Positions 1 to 7,888 of a stretch of DNA of 18,084 nt are shown here, one piece after another (the first letter of the stretch is position 1; each line of letters begins with the position of its first letter). Made by a program: the position numbers and the translations under genes. The stretch covers positions 1-18,084 of the forward strand of contig CAMGFF010000013.1 of the NCBI GenBank assembly GCA_946055125.1, in the 5' to 3' direction. The notes under the pieces were generated by a model, which was not told where the DNA came from, did not search any database, and was given only the letters and a program-made list of their open reading frames with translations. The stretch is from an uncultured Prevotellaceae bacterium. GTDB taxonomy: Bacteria > Bacteroidota > Bacteroidia > Bacteroidales > Muribaculaceae.

Positions 1-3000
1 GCTGCCGTCACCTATTTGCTCACCATGGAGCCCACTGCCAGCTTCTGGGACTGCCCGGAATTTATCTCACAAGGCTTCAAACTCGAAATTGGTCACCCAC
101 CCGGCAACCCTATCTTCATGCTTGCCGCGCGTTTTGCCATTAATTTCACAAGCGACATCAGCAATGTGGCTCTGTGTGTCAATGCCATGTCGGCACTGCT
201 CAGCGCCGGCACCATCCTGCTGCTGTTCTGGACCGTCACTCACCTTGTGAAGCGCCTTGTCGTGGCCGACGATGCCACCGGTGTGAGCCTCACCGAGATG
301 CTCGTGATATTCGGCAGCGGAGTGTGTGGCGCCCTGGTTTATACCTGGAGCGACACATTCTGGTTCTCGGCCGTCGAGGCCGAGGTGTATGCTTTCTCAT
401 CTTTCTGCACCGCGCTGGTATTCTGGCTAATTCTCAAGTGGGAAAACCGCGCCGACGAGCCTCACAGCGACCACTGGCTGGTGCTCATAGCCTATGTGAT
501 TGGCGTGTCGGTGGCCGTGCACCTGCTCAACCTGCTCTGCATCCCCGCCATCGTGCTCGTGTTCTACTACAAGAAGTTCAAGAACACCAATGCCAAGGGC
601 TCGCTGCTCGCGCTGCTGCTCTCGTTTGGCATAATCGTGCTCATTCTCTACGGATTGGTGCCGGGCTTCGTGGAGGTGGCTCAGGACATGGAGCTGTTCT
701 TCGTCAACACCCTCGGCCTGGGCTTCAACTCGGGAGTGCTGTTCTACACCATCGCGCTCTTCGGCGTGTTCATCTGGAGCATCTATGAGCTCTACAAGCA
801 GGCAAGCCCCACACGCATCAAGCTCTCGTTCTTCCTGAGCATATTCCTCTCGGGTATGCTCTTCATTGGCGACGGCTTCTTGATTCCCGCCGTGCTCACC
901 CTGGCTCTCATCATCTATCTCTACAAATACTGCAACCGCATTCCGGCCCGCATATTCGCCCTCACGGTGATGAGCATCTTCGTGATCTTCATCGGCTACT
1001 CTTCCTATGCCCTTATCCTTATCCGCTCAAGTGCTCAGACACCGATGGACCAAAACTCCCCCGACAACGTGTTTGCCCTGGGCAGCTACCTCAACCGCGA
1101 GCAATATGGCGACCGTCCGCTGCTCTACGGGCAGACGTTCAACGCCGGCGTGGTTTACAAGGACAACGGCGAGGGCGCTATGAAGCCCGTGAAGATTGAG
1201 GGAAAGGCACTATATGCCAAGGAGGTGAAGACCGACCCCTCGCAGCCCGACCGCTACAAGCAGATTGGCACTGCCGACAAATATGTCACTTCGCCCGAAA
1301 TGGACATGCTATTCCCTCGAATGCACAGCGGCGCACACGCCCGCGAGTACAAGGAGTGGATAGGCATGGTGGGAACCACAGTGAATGCCACCACGCAGCT
1401 CGACAAGGACGGAAACACTATCTCCACCGAGCCTAAGGTGAAGCCCACTTTCGTGGAAAACCTCCGTTTCTTCATCGACTACCAGCTCAACTACATGTAC
1501 TGGCGATACTTCATGTGGAACTTCGTGGGCCGACAGAACGACATTCAGGGCAGCGGCGAAATCACACACGGAAACTGGATTAGCGGTATTCCCCTAATCG
1601 ACGACCTCCGACTCGGCGACCAGTCGCTTCTCCCAAGCGACCTCGGCGAGGGCAACAAGGGTCACAACGTCTTCTTCATGCTCCCATTGCTCCTGGGTAT
1701 CATCGGCTTGCTCTGGCAGGCCTATGCCGGAAAACGTGGCATCGAGCAATTCTGGGTGGTATTCTTCCTCTTCTTCATGACCGGTATCGCTATCGTAATC
1801 TATCTTAACCAGACTCCCAGCCAGCCGCGCGAGCGCGACTATGCCTTCGCCGGCTCGTTCTATGCCTTCGCCATCTGGGTGGGAATGGGCGTTGCCGGCC
1901 TGTGGAAGCTAATCCTCGCAATCGTGAAGAAGGTGAAGAAGCAGAAGGATACCTGCGCACGCACATCGTTGATTGCCGCCCTGGCAGCCGCCCTGGTGGG
2001 CCTCTTTGTGCCGCTGCAAATGGTGGGACAAACCTGGGACGACCACGACCGCTCGGGCCGATACCCGGCTCGCGACTTCGGCATGAACTACCTCTCGAGT
2101 GTGGCGCCTAATGGTATCATTTTCACCAATGGCGACAACGACACCTTCCCATTGTGGTACTGCCAGGAGGTGGAGGGTTACCGCACCGACGTGCGCGTGG
2201 TCAACCTAAGCTACCTCACCACCGACTGGTATATCAACCAGATGCGCCGCCCATCCTACGAGTCGGCTCCGCTTCCAATGCAGGCCAATGCCCTCACCTT
2301 TGCCTACGATGAGCGTCAGTATAACTACTTCATCGAGCCCGACCACACTCCCACTCCGGTGCTCGAGTCGCTCGCACAGCTCTACTCCTCCGAATATAAG
2401 AACAACCCCTGGCACCTGCCTCAAATCACTCACCCGGTGATGTATATCCCCGTGGATTCGGCTGCCGTGGTTGCCGCCGGAATTGTTGCCCCCGAGCGCG
2501 CCCACCGCATTGAGCCGCGCATCGACTGCAACATGCTTGCCGACAAATACACCGCCGGCGAGATGGCTATGAGCTCAAGCAAGGTGATGACGCTCGACAT
2601 CATCGCATCTTCGGCAGCTCAGGGCTGGAAGCGACCCGTGTATTTCGCCATGACCGTCCCCGACCGCTACTACGCCGGTCTCTCGCCCTACATGGAGAGC
2701 ACCGGAATGGCCTATCAGGTGATGCCCATGAAGAACCCGCTATATGAATACTCGGGCGAAATCGCCACCAACACCAAGGTGATGTACGACAACGTGATGA
2801 CTAAATTCCGCTGGGCCGGCCTCGACGCCGACCAGAACGGCGACCGATACTGGGACGAGACCATTCGCCGTATGGTCACAACCACACGCTCTGCAATGAC
2901 CGACCTTGCCTACGACCTCATCTCCGAGGGCTCCTACGACAAGGCCCGAACAATTCTTAACCTCATGGACGAGAAACTCCCCGTGAAGGCCGTGCCCTAT

Positions 3001-3429
3001 TCGCTACAGCTCGGCATGCGCTACGCCCAAATCCGTAAGGCTCTCGCCGACCGCAGCGGCAATGCCGCCGACAAGGCCAAGGCCATCGCTATCACTAAGG
3101 ACGAGGTGCTGCGCTACGCCACTTATGTGCGCTTCTACCAGACGCTCACGCCCGACCTCTACAACCGCCTCGCCTACACCGACCAGTATATCGACCAGCG
3201 TTACTTTGTCGACCTGCTCCAGTACTACAACGAGCTCGATGAGCCGGGCATGGAGAAACTCCTCTCCGAGGTCACTGCAATGGGTGTGAACATCGACCGA
3301 ATCTACGACTTCGTGCGTGCCCAGACCCAGCAGCAACAGCAAGCCGCCGCTGCCGCTCAGGCCTCTGAGGAGGTATATGCCGAGGAACCCGACGCCGACT
3401 TCGACCTCTCGTCTGCCTTTGGCGAATAA
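1..3429 (+). CDS. DUF2723 / TMEM260-like membrane glycosyltransferase, 5' end cut by window
   Basis: The open frame runs in from base 1, so the true start lies upstream and 1142 residues are visible. The first visible residues contain EPTASFWDCPEF, the family's hallmark acidic motif after the first membrane helix. A set of membrane helices continues to about base 1050, a soluble stretch follows, then more helices at about 1680-2030 with the conserved motif RERDYAFAGSFYAF. A soluble C-terminal half carries GDNDTFPLWYCQEVEG (about base 2132), also typical of the family, and a helical-repeat-like region near 2900-3250. The tail is Gln/Ala-rich and acidic. PF11028 includes human TMEM260, a protein O-mannosyltransferase, so a polyprenol-sugar-dependent O-glycosyltransferase of the inner membrane is the likely role. 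The bacterial substrate is not shown by the sequence. The next gene starts 17 bases downstream, suggesting cotranscription. Family call is firm; biochemical activity is inferred. Confidence 0.9.
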   Translation, partial: AAVTYLLTMEPTASFWDCPEFISQGFKLEIGHPPGNPIFMLAARFAINFTSDISNVALCVNAMSALLSAGTILLLFWTVTHLVKRLVVADDATGVSLTEMLVIFGSGVCGALVYTWSDTFWFSAVEAEVYAFSSFCTALVFWLILKWENRADEPHSDHWLVLIAYVIGVSVAVHLLNLLCIPAIVLVFYYKKFKNTNAKGSLLALLLSFGIIVLILYGLVPGFVEVAQDMELFFVNTLGLGFNSGVLFYTIALFGVFIWSIYELYKQASPTRIKLSFFLSIFLSGMLFIGDGFLIPAVLTLALIIYLYKYCNRIPARIFALTVMSIFVIFIGYSSYALILIRSSAQTPMDQNSPDNVFALGSYLNREQYGDRPLLYGQTFNAGVVYKDNGEGAMKPVKIEGKALYAKEVKTDPSQPDRYKQIGTADKYVTSPEMDMLFPRMHSGAHAREYKEWIGMVGTTVNATTQLDKDGNTISTEPKVKPTFVENLRFFIDYQLNYMYWRYFMWNFVGRQNDIQGSGEITHGNWISGIPLIDDLRLGDQSLLPSDLGEGNKGHNVFFMLPLLLGIIGLLWQAYAGKRGIEQFWVVFFLFFMTGIAIVIYLNQTPSQPRERDYAFAGSFYAFAIWVGMGVAGLWKLILAIVKKVKKQKDTCARTSLIAALAAALVGLFVPLQMVGQTWDDHDRSGRYPARDFGMNYLSSVAPNGIIFTNGDNDTFPLWYCQEVEGYRTDVRVVNLSYLTTDWYINQMRRPSYESAPLPMQANALTFAYDERQYNYFIEPDHTPTPVLESLAQLYSSEYKNNPWHLPQITHPVMYIPVDSAAVVAAGIVAPERAHRIEPRIDCNMLADKYTAGEMAMSSSKVMTLDIIASSAAQGWKRPVYFAMTVPDRYYAGLSPYMESTGMAYQVMPMKNPLYEYSGEIATNTKVMYDNVMTKFRWAGLDADQNGDRYWDETIRRMVTTTRSAMTDLAYDLISEGSYDKARTILNLMDEKLPVKAVPYSLQLGMRYAQIRKALADRSGNAADKAKAIAITKDEVLRYATYVRFYQTLTPDLYNRLAYTDQYIDQRYFVDLLQYYNELDEPGMEKLLSEVTAMGVNIDRIYDFVRAQTQQQQQAAAAAQASEEVYAEEPDADFDLSSAFGE

Positions 3430-3446
3430 CCCTCCATCTACACAAA

Positions 3447-4064
3447 ATGCTGATCGAACAACCGCCTCTACTTTACAGAATACTGTTCCCCGATACGGTG
3501 TGGAGAATCCACCGCCGCCGGAGGACAGTATTCCTCACTTTCGACGATGGCCCTATCCCCGAGGTCACGCCCTGGGTACTCGACACCCTCGACAGCTTTG
3601 GCGTGAAGGCCACCTTCTTCCTCGTGGGCGACAATGTGAGCCGCCACCCTGAGCTCCTCCGGGAAATCCTGCGCCGTGGACACAGTGTGGGAAACCACAC
3701 CATGAACCACATGCAGAGCACCAAGGTCTCCACTCGCACCTACCTGCGGAATGTGGCAATGGCCCACAAGCTCATCGGCTCGCGCCTGTTCCGACCGCCT
3801 CACGGACTCGTGCGCTGGAGCACCGCAAAGGTGCTGAAACGGCACTTCTCGCTCATCATGTACGACCTGGTGTCGCGCGACTACAACAGCAAGCTCACAG
3901 GCGAGCAAGTGCTTGACAATGTGAAGCGTTATGCCCGCAAGGGCTCTATCATTGTGTTTCACGACTCCCTCAAGGCCGAGCGCAATATGCGCTATGCCCT
4001 GCCTCGCGCCATCGAGTGGCTCAAGGCAAAGGGCTACGCCTTCGAGGCTATCCCAATGAAGTAA
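3447..4064 (+). CDS. NodB-type polysaccharide deacetylase
   Basis: This 205-residue protein belongs to the carbohydrate esterase 4 / NodB-homology family, metal-dependent enzymes that remove N- or O-acetyl groups from polysaccharides or peptidoglycan. All main motifs are present: TFDDGP (residues 31-36, catalytic and metal Asp at 33/34), HTMNH (84-88, the HxxxH metal ligands), RPPHG (116-120), a DYN segment at 145, and IIVFHDS (168-174) with the C-terminal catalytic His172. The protein is little more than the catalytic domain. It has no signal peptide or clear membrane segment: residues 1-30 are hydrophobic then Arg-rich (HRRRR at 22-26). It may therefore act on a cytoplasmic or membrane-face substrate such as a lipid-linked sugar. 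It sits 17 bases after the DUF2723 gene and 2 bases before queG, clearly one transcription unit. The substrate is unknown. Confidence 0.93.
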   Translation: MLIEQPPLLYRILFPDTVWRIHRRRRTVFLTFDDGPIPEVTPWVLDTLDSFGVKATFFLVGDNVSRHPELLREILRRGHSVGNHTMNHMQSTKVSTRTYLRNVAMAHKLIGSRLFRPPHGLVRWSTAKVLKRHFSLIMYDLVSRDYNSKLTGEQVLDNVKRYARKGSIIVFHDSLKAERNMRYALPRAIEWLKAKGYAFEAIPMK

Positions 4065-4066
4065 TT

Positions 4067-4990
4067 ATGAGCGACCTCAAGGAACTGATTCGTGCCGAGG
4101 CTTTGAGGCTGGGCTTCGATGCCTGTGGATTTGCCCGTGCCGAGGTGGTCGACGCCGAGGCGCAGCTGTGGTACGACAGCTGGATTGCCACAGGCCGGAA
4201 CCACTGCATGGACTACGCCTCGCGTTACAGCGACGTGCGCTCCGACCCGCGCCTCCTCCTCCACGGCGCTCGCACGGTGATCTCGCTCGCACTGGGCTAC
4301 TTCCCGGCTGTGCTGCAGGACCGCGACTCTCCGCAATTCTCTTTCTATGCCTATGGCCGCGACTACCACGAGGTGTTGCGCGAGCGGCTCAAGGCTCTTG
4401 CCGCTTTCATCACCGGGCTGAATGAGTGCGGGTGCCGCATCTGTGTCGACACGGCCCCCATTCGCGAGAAATACTGGGCGCAGCGTGCTGGCATTGGCTT
4501 CGTGGGTCGCAACAACCTGCTCATCCTCCCCGGCCGTGGCTCTTTCTTCTTCCTCGGCGAGATTGTCACCTCCCTGCCTCTCGACCCCGATGAGCCTTGC
4601 CGCCTCACCTGCGGCAACTGCCGCCGCTGTGAGATCTTTTGCCCCGGAAAGGCGCTGAGCGGCGGTGTGGCCCTCGACGCTGCCCGCTGCCTCTCCTGCC
4701 AGCTCATCGAGAACCGCAGCGAGGCTCTTCCCGAGTGGGTGGGCAAGTGCGCCGGCAAGCGCGTCTACGGCTGCGATGTGTGCCAGCGTTGGTGCCCCCA
4801 CAACGCCCTCGCCACGCCCTCACTCGTCGAGCATTTCGCCATCTCACCCGAGCTGCAGCACATCACCGCCCAAGCTATTGCCAAAATGACCGACGAGCAA
4901 TTCCGCAAAATCTTCCGCCACAGCGCAGTGCGCCGCCTAAAGCTCGCCGGACTCCAAAGAAACCTCCGTGCTATATCCCAAAATCTTTGA
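4067..4990 (+). CDS. queG: Epoxyqueuosine reductase QueG
   Basis: QueG reduces epoxyqueuosine to queuosine at the tRNA wobble position (G34 of Asp, Asn, His and Tyr tRNAs), using cobalamin and two [4Fe-4S] clusters in the cytoplasm. The 307-residue protein has the N-terminal cobalamin-binding domain with YAYGRDYH (94-101) and VDTAPIREKYWAQRAGIG (127-144), where Asp128 is the probable proton donor. Next comes GRNNLLILPGRGSFFFLGEI. The ferredoxin-like part has eight cysteines: C182, C185, C188 and C192P, then C208 and C211, and C236, C239 and C243P in the usual spacing. The C-terminal HEAT-like extension of longer homologues is reduced to a short helical tail. I chose the ATG at 4067 rather than an upstream in-frame codon at 4016: it gives the normal family N-terminus and lies 2 bases after the deacetylase stop, whereas the longer form would overlap that gene. 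Confidence 0.96.
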   Translation: MSDLKELIRAEALRLGFDACGFARAEVVDAEAQLWYDSWIATGRNHCMDYASRYSDVRSDPRLLLHGARTVISLALGYFPAVLQDRDSPQFSFYAYGRDYHEVLRERLKALAAFITGLNECGCRICVDTAPIREKYWAQRAGIGFVGRNNLLILPGRGSFFFLGEIVTSLPLDPDEPCRLTCGNCRRCEIFCPGKALSGGVALDAARCLSCQLIENRSEALPEWVGKCAGKRVYGCDVCQRWCPHNALATPSLVEHFAISPELQHITAQAIAKMTDEQFRKIFRHSAVRRLKLAGLQRNLRAISQNL

Positions 4991-4995
4991 AATGC

Positions 4996-5023
4996 AAAAA
5001 AATCGAAAACTCGCGGTTTTTTT
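4996..5023 (+). terminator. Candidate weak hairpin terminator after queG
   Basis: A stem of A7-TCG (4996-5005) pairs with CGG-T7 (5014-5023), with one G-U wobble and an 8-base loop, 5 bases after the queG stop. It ends in a T-run, as an intrinsic terminator should, but most of the stem is A-U pairs. It fits the position between two transcription units but is not strong on its own. Confidence 0.35.
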
Positions 5024-5027
5024 AGCT

Positions 5028-5053
5028 TTTGTGAAAGTTATTGCGTATTTTTG
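5028..5053 (+). promoter_or_regulatory. Candidate Bacteroidota promoter for the barrel-like protein gene
   Basis: TATTTTTG at 5046-5053 is a full match to the Bacteroidota -7 box TAnnTTTG. A TTTG at 5028-5031 could serve as the -33 element, but the 14-base spacer is shorter than the usual 19-21, so the upstream half is doubtful. Transcription would begin near 5058, giving a leader of roughly 34 bases before the ATG at 5092. Confidence 0.5.
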
Positions 5054-5091
5054 CCAAATATTTGGTAAACTATTAATCATATTGGAACTAA

Positions 5092-6147
5092 ATGAATCAC
5101 ATCGGCAAGCTTATACTTTCAGGGCTGTTTCTTCTCGCCGGATCTTCGCTCCTTGCTCAGGAGCCTGTCGCGACCGACTCTAAAAAACTTGAAAATAAAT
5201 TCTTCAATCACCTCGACCTCGGCCTCACAGTGGGCTCCACGGGCCTGGGCCTCGACCTCGCCGCCCCTGTGGGCAATGTGGTGAAGGTGCGCACCGGCGT
5301 TTCATGGGTGCCTCCCGTGAATGTGCCGCTTCACTTCAACATAATGAGCTACAGCAACGGAACCGTCACCGAAAGCAATTTCGAGAAAGCTCAAGACCTC
5401 CTAAAGGGTCTCACAGGATTCGATGTGAACAAGGAAGTCACAGTCGACGCAAAGCCAAGCATGGTCACCTGGAAGCTGCTGGTCGATGTCTATCCTTTCC
5501 GCAACAACAAGCACTGGCACTTCACCGCCGGTTTCTACCTCGGCGGCAAGAAAATCGGCAGCGCCGTGAATGGCGTGAAAGACGCTCCCACGCTCGTGGG
5601 TGTGGGTATGTACAACAGCATCTACGACTTCTTCACCGGAACCGACGAATATGGCGACCCCAACTACCTCTCGAAGCCTATCTACAACGATGTGTATATC
5701 GACCCCGAGGTGGGCGACGCCCTGCGCGACAAGCTCCTTGGCTACGGCCGCCTTGGCGTGCACATAGGCGACCAGTATGTCACCGATGAGAACGGCGAGC
5801 GGGTGAAAAAGCCTTTCATAATGGTGCCGGGCAACGATGCAACCCTCCGCGCCGAGGCCTGGGTCAACCGATTCCGCCCTTACCTCGGTTTCGGCTACGG
5901 CGGCTATGCCGACAAGGCTAAGCGCCTCTATGTGGGACTTGAGGCCGGCGCGATGTTCTGGGGCGGACACCCAAAGATTATCACCTTCAATGGAGTCCGC
6001 GAAACGCCCGACGACCCCTTGTATGCCACCGACCTAACCCGCGACGTGGAGAACGTGCGCGGCCAGGTGGGCGACTACATCAAGCTAATAAAAGCCCTAA
6101 AGGTGTGCCCCGTCCTCGAGTTCCGCGTGGCCTACACCCTCTTCTAA
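5092..6147 (+). CDS. Exported, probable outer-membrane beta-barrel protein of unknown function
   Basis: This 351-residue protein begins with a clear signal peptide (NHIGK, then a Leu/Ala-rich core, cleavage probably after LLA at residue 22, leaving Gln-Glu at the new end, common in Bacteroidota). The mature part alternates polar and hydrophobic residues and is rich in Gly and aromatics. Examples are LDLGLTVGSTGLGLDLAAPV near the start, RPYLGFGYGG near residue 264, and the C-terminal strand LEFRVAYTLF ending in Phe, a usual outer-membrane barrel signature. I recognise no catalytic motif. The hairpin and promoter upstream suggest it opens a new transcription unit, with NAD kinase 30 bases downstream and no promoter visible between them. 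The barrel assignment is inference from composition and the terminal strand; the function is unknown. Confidence 0.85.
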   Translation: MNHIGKLILSGLFLLAGSSLLAQEPVATDSKKLENKFFNHLDLGLTVGSTGLGLDLAAPVGNVVKVRTGVSWVPPVNVPLHFNIMSYSNGTVTESNFEKAQDLLKGLTGFDVNKEVTVDAKPSMVTWKLLVDVYPFRNNKHWHFTAGFYLGGKKIGSAVNGVKDAPTLVGVGMYNSIYDFFTGTDEYGDPNYLSKPIYNDVYIDPEVGDALRDKLLGYGRLGVHIGDQYVTDENGERVKKPFIMVPGNDATLRAEAWVNRFRPYLGFGYGGYADKAKRLYVGLEAGAMFWGGHPKIITFNGVRETPDDPLYATDLTRDVENVRGQVGDYIKLIKALKVCPVLEFRVAYTLF

Positions 6148-6177
6148 CCCTATCCCCCTCTCCACTCTCACCCAACT

Positions 6178-7056
6178 ATGAGAATTGCAATCTACGGAAA
6201 CACATATCAGGATAAATTCTTCGAGCCCCTCGAGCGGCTCTTCGAGGCTCTCGCAGGGCGTAATGCCTGGGTTGCCATCGACCGCCCATTCTTCGACTAC
6301 CTCTCTCTCCACACCACCGTCACTCCCAAGGTGAACGAGGTTATCGACTCCGGCAGCAACTTCGATGCCGCAATCGCACTGAGCATTGGCGGCGACGGCA
6401 CTTTCCTGCGCACCGCCGAGAAAGTAGCTCACCGTGGAATACCTATCCTGGGCATTAACACCGGACACCTCGGCTACCTTGCCGACGCGAGCGTGGAAAA
6501 CATCGACGAGGTCGTCGACAACATCTTCAATGGCAATTACAAAATCGAGGAACGCACCGTGCTACATGCCTCAACCGACGCTCCAGTGGAACTCATCAAC
6601 CCTTTTGCCCTCAATGAGATTGCTATCAATCGCCAGTCGTCGGCCCTCATGATGTGCATGCACACCTGGGTGAATGGCTGCGACCTAACCACCTATAAGG
6701 GCGATGGCCTTATCATCTCCACCCCCACCGGCTCCACTGCCTACAACCTGAGCGTTGGTGGCCCTATTCTTGAGCCTACGAGCAACAACATCGTGCTCTC
6801 GCCCATCTCGGCACACTCGCTCACCATGCGCCCGCTGGTGCTGCGCGACGACTGCGTTATCAATATCACCACCAATTCCCGTGCTCCTCAATTCCAGCTC
6901 AGCATCGACGGCCGACAGTTCACACTCCCAGTGGGTTCTTCTATCTCGGTGCGTAAGGCCGATTTCACGGTGAAGGTGATTCAGCACACAGGCCACAACT
7001 TCGCTCACACGCTCCGCAACAAGCTCATGTGGGGAATTGATTCAGTGAGGAGTTAG
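6178..7056 (+). CDS. nadK: NAD kinase
   Basis: NAD kinase phosphorylates the 2'-hydroxyl of the adenosine ribose of NAD to make NADP and is essential in nearly all bacteria. The 292-residue length is normal for the family. Diagnostic motifs are SIGGDGTFLRTA (69-80) with the GGDGT ATP/NAD site and catalytic Asp73, GINTGHLGYLA (92-102), LNEIAI (145-150) with the conserved Asn-Glu pair, and YKGDGLIISTPTGSTAYNLS (173-192). SVGGPI follows at 192-197. The ATG at 6178 starts directly with the first beta strand (RIAIYGN), so no extension is needed. It lies 30 bases downstream of the barrel-like gene in a C-rich gap with no recognisable promoter and is probably cotranscribed with it. Confidence 0.97.
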   Translation: MRIAIYGNTYQDKFFEPLERLFEALAGRNAWVAIDRPFFDYLSLHTTVTPKVNEVIDSGSNFDAAIALSIGGDGTFLRTAEKVAHRGIPILGINTGHLGYLADASVENIDEVVDNIFNGNYKIEERTVLHASTDAPVELINPFALNEIAINRQSSALMMCMHTWVNGCDLTTYKGDGLIISTPTGSTAYNLSVGGPILEPTSNNIVLSPISAHSLTMRPLVLRDDCVINITTNSRAPQFQLSIDGRQFTLPVGSSISVRKADFTVKVIQHTGHNFAHTLRNKLMWGIDSVRS

Positions 7057-7090
7057 GAGTTTTTTAGTTTTTTTTGAGGAAACAATTATT

Positions 7091-7831
7091 ATGTTTTGTG
7101 GATATATTAAGGATAAGGATTTAGGGCGGGTGGCTATCTTCACCCGCAGCGGCATGCGCTCGGTGCGCGCCAAGTGGAACAAATTCCGCCAGCTCGAAAT
7201 CACTTTCCCCGTGGGCGTGAAGCCCGACGACATTTCCCGCGTTCTCTCCGAAAACCGCAACCGCTTCCTGGCCATGCGCGAGGAACTCGAGAGCCGCCCT
7301 CCTCGTTTCCATGAGGGCCAGGTGATTAATTGCCTTGAAAATACGCGTGTCGAGATAAGGCGAAATCAAGGTTACTCCCATTATTTCACCACCGGTCTCG
7401 ACGATAATGATATCGATTGCTTCTTCGTGGAAGTTCCACGAAACTGCGACTTCGCCAATCCCGCCCACGAGGCCACTGTAATCTCCTGCCTGAAGCACCT
7501 GACTCAGCGTGCTGCCTTGATTCACGTTATCCCTTTTGCAATGGATGTGGCGGCTGATAAGGGCTGCTCGGTGAGCGACTTCGAGATTGGCCGCGGACTG
7601 AAGAAGCTCGGCCACTGCACGCCCAAGGGGATTATAAGCCTCTCGGCCAACTTGTTTTTCTTCCCCGACCACTTGGCACGCTATGTGATTTGCCATGAGC
7701 TCGCTCACCTGCACTTCATGAACCACTCGGCCGACTTCCACGCCGAGTGCAACCGCCTGTGCGACGGCAAGGAGGCGCAGCTCGAGCAGGAACTCCGCGA
7801 CTTCATGCAGTCGGACCAATATCCTCTATAG
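7091..7831 (+). CDS. YgjP/DUF45-type zinc metallopeptidase
   Basis: This 246-residue cytoplasmic protein belongs to the YgjP-like (DUF45, PF01863) group of SprT-related zincins. The zinc site is YVICHELAHLHFMNHSADFH (198-217): His202 and His206 of HExxH, catalytic Glu203, and His212 as the likely third ligand, in the HELxHLxxxxHSxxF arrangement typical of the family. It is preceded by LGHCTPKGIISLSANLFFFP (173-192), the family's other conserved block. The N-terminal 60 residues match the usual beta-rich leader domain (VAIFTRSGMRSVRAKW). No signal peptide or membrane segment is seen. Substrates of this family are largely uncharacterised. The first 13 or so codons are A/T-rich compared with the rest, which may help ribosome access where no Shine-Dalgarno is used. 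It starts 34 bases after nadK, separated by T-runs that could attenuate transcription. Confidence 0.9.
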   Translation: MFCGYIKDKDLGRVAIFTRSGMRSVRAKWNKFRQLEITFPVGVKPDDISRVLSENRNRFLAMREELESRPPRFHEGQVINCLENTRVEIRRNQGYSHYFTTGLDDNDIDCFFVEVPRNCDFANPAHEATVISCLKHLTQRAALIHVIPFAMDVAADKGCSVSDFEIGRGLKKLGHCTPKGIISLSANLFFFPDHLARYVICHELAHLHFMNHSADFHAECNRLCDGKEAQLEQELRDFMQSDQYPL

Positions 7832-7849
7832 CAAGCTCTCGCGCTCATT

Positions 7850-7879
7850 TTTGCCCATTTTTTTCTAACCATAAATTTG
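7850..7879 (+). promoter_or_regulatory. Strong Bacteroidota-type promoter for the giant surface protein
   Basis: TTTG at 7850-7853, an 18-base spacer and TAAATTTG at 7872-7879 match both halves of the Bacteroidota housekeeping promoter (TTTG, about 19 bases, TAnnTTTG). The start codon is at 7889, only 9 bases after the -7 box, so transcription would start about 5 bases before the ATG or at it. The 5' leader is thus almost absent. Confidence 0.7.
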
Positions 7880-7888
7880 CAATACGTT

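Noticed and set aside
4016..4066. Longer N-terminus for QueG beginning inside the deacetylase gene
   Set aside because: The extra 17 residues do not belong to the family N-terminus and would overlap the deacetylase by 49 bases. The ATG at 4067 gives a normal start.
7057..7090. T-runs between nadK and the metallopeptidase gene as promoter or terminator
   Set aside because: There is no TAnnTTTG box with correct spacing and no hairpin before the T-runs. It may affect transcript level, but nothing specific can be supported.
7832..7860. Possible terminator after the metallopeptidase gene
   Set aside because: Only a 4-bp GCAA/TTGC pairing can be drawn. The T-runs here are better explained as part of the promoter for the next gene.
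7877..7888. TTG start for the giant protein
   Set aside because: It lies inside the -7 promoter box and adds residues before a proper signal peptide that begins at the ATG at 7889.
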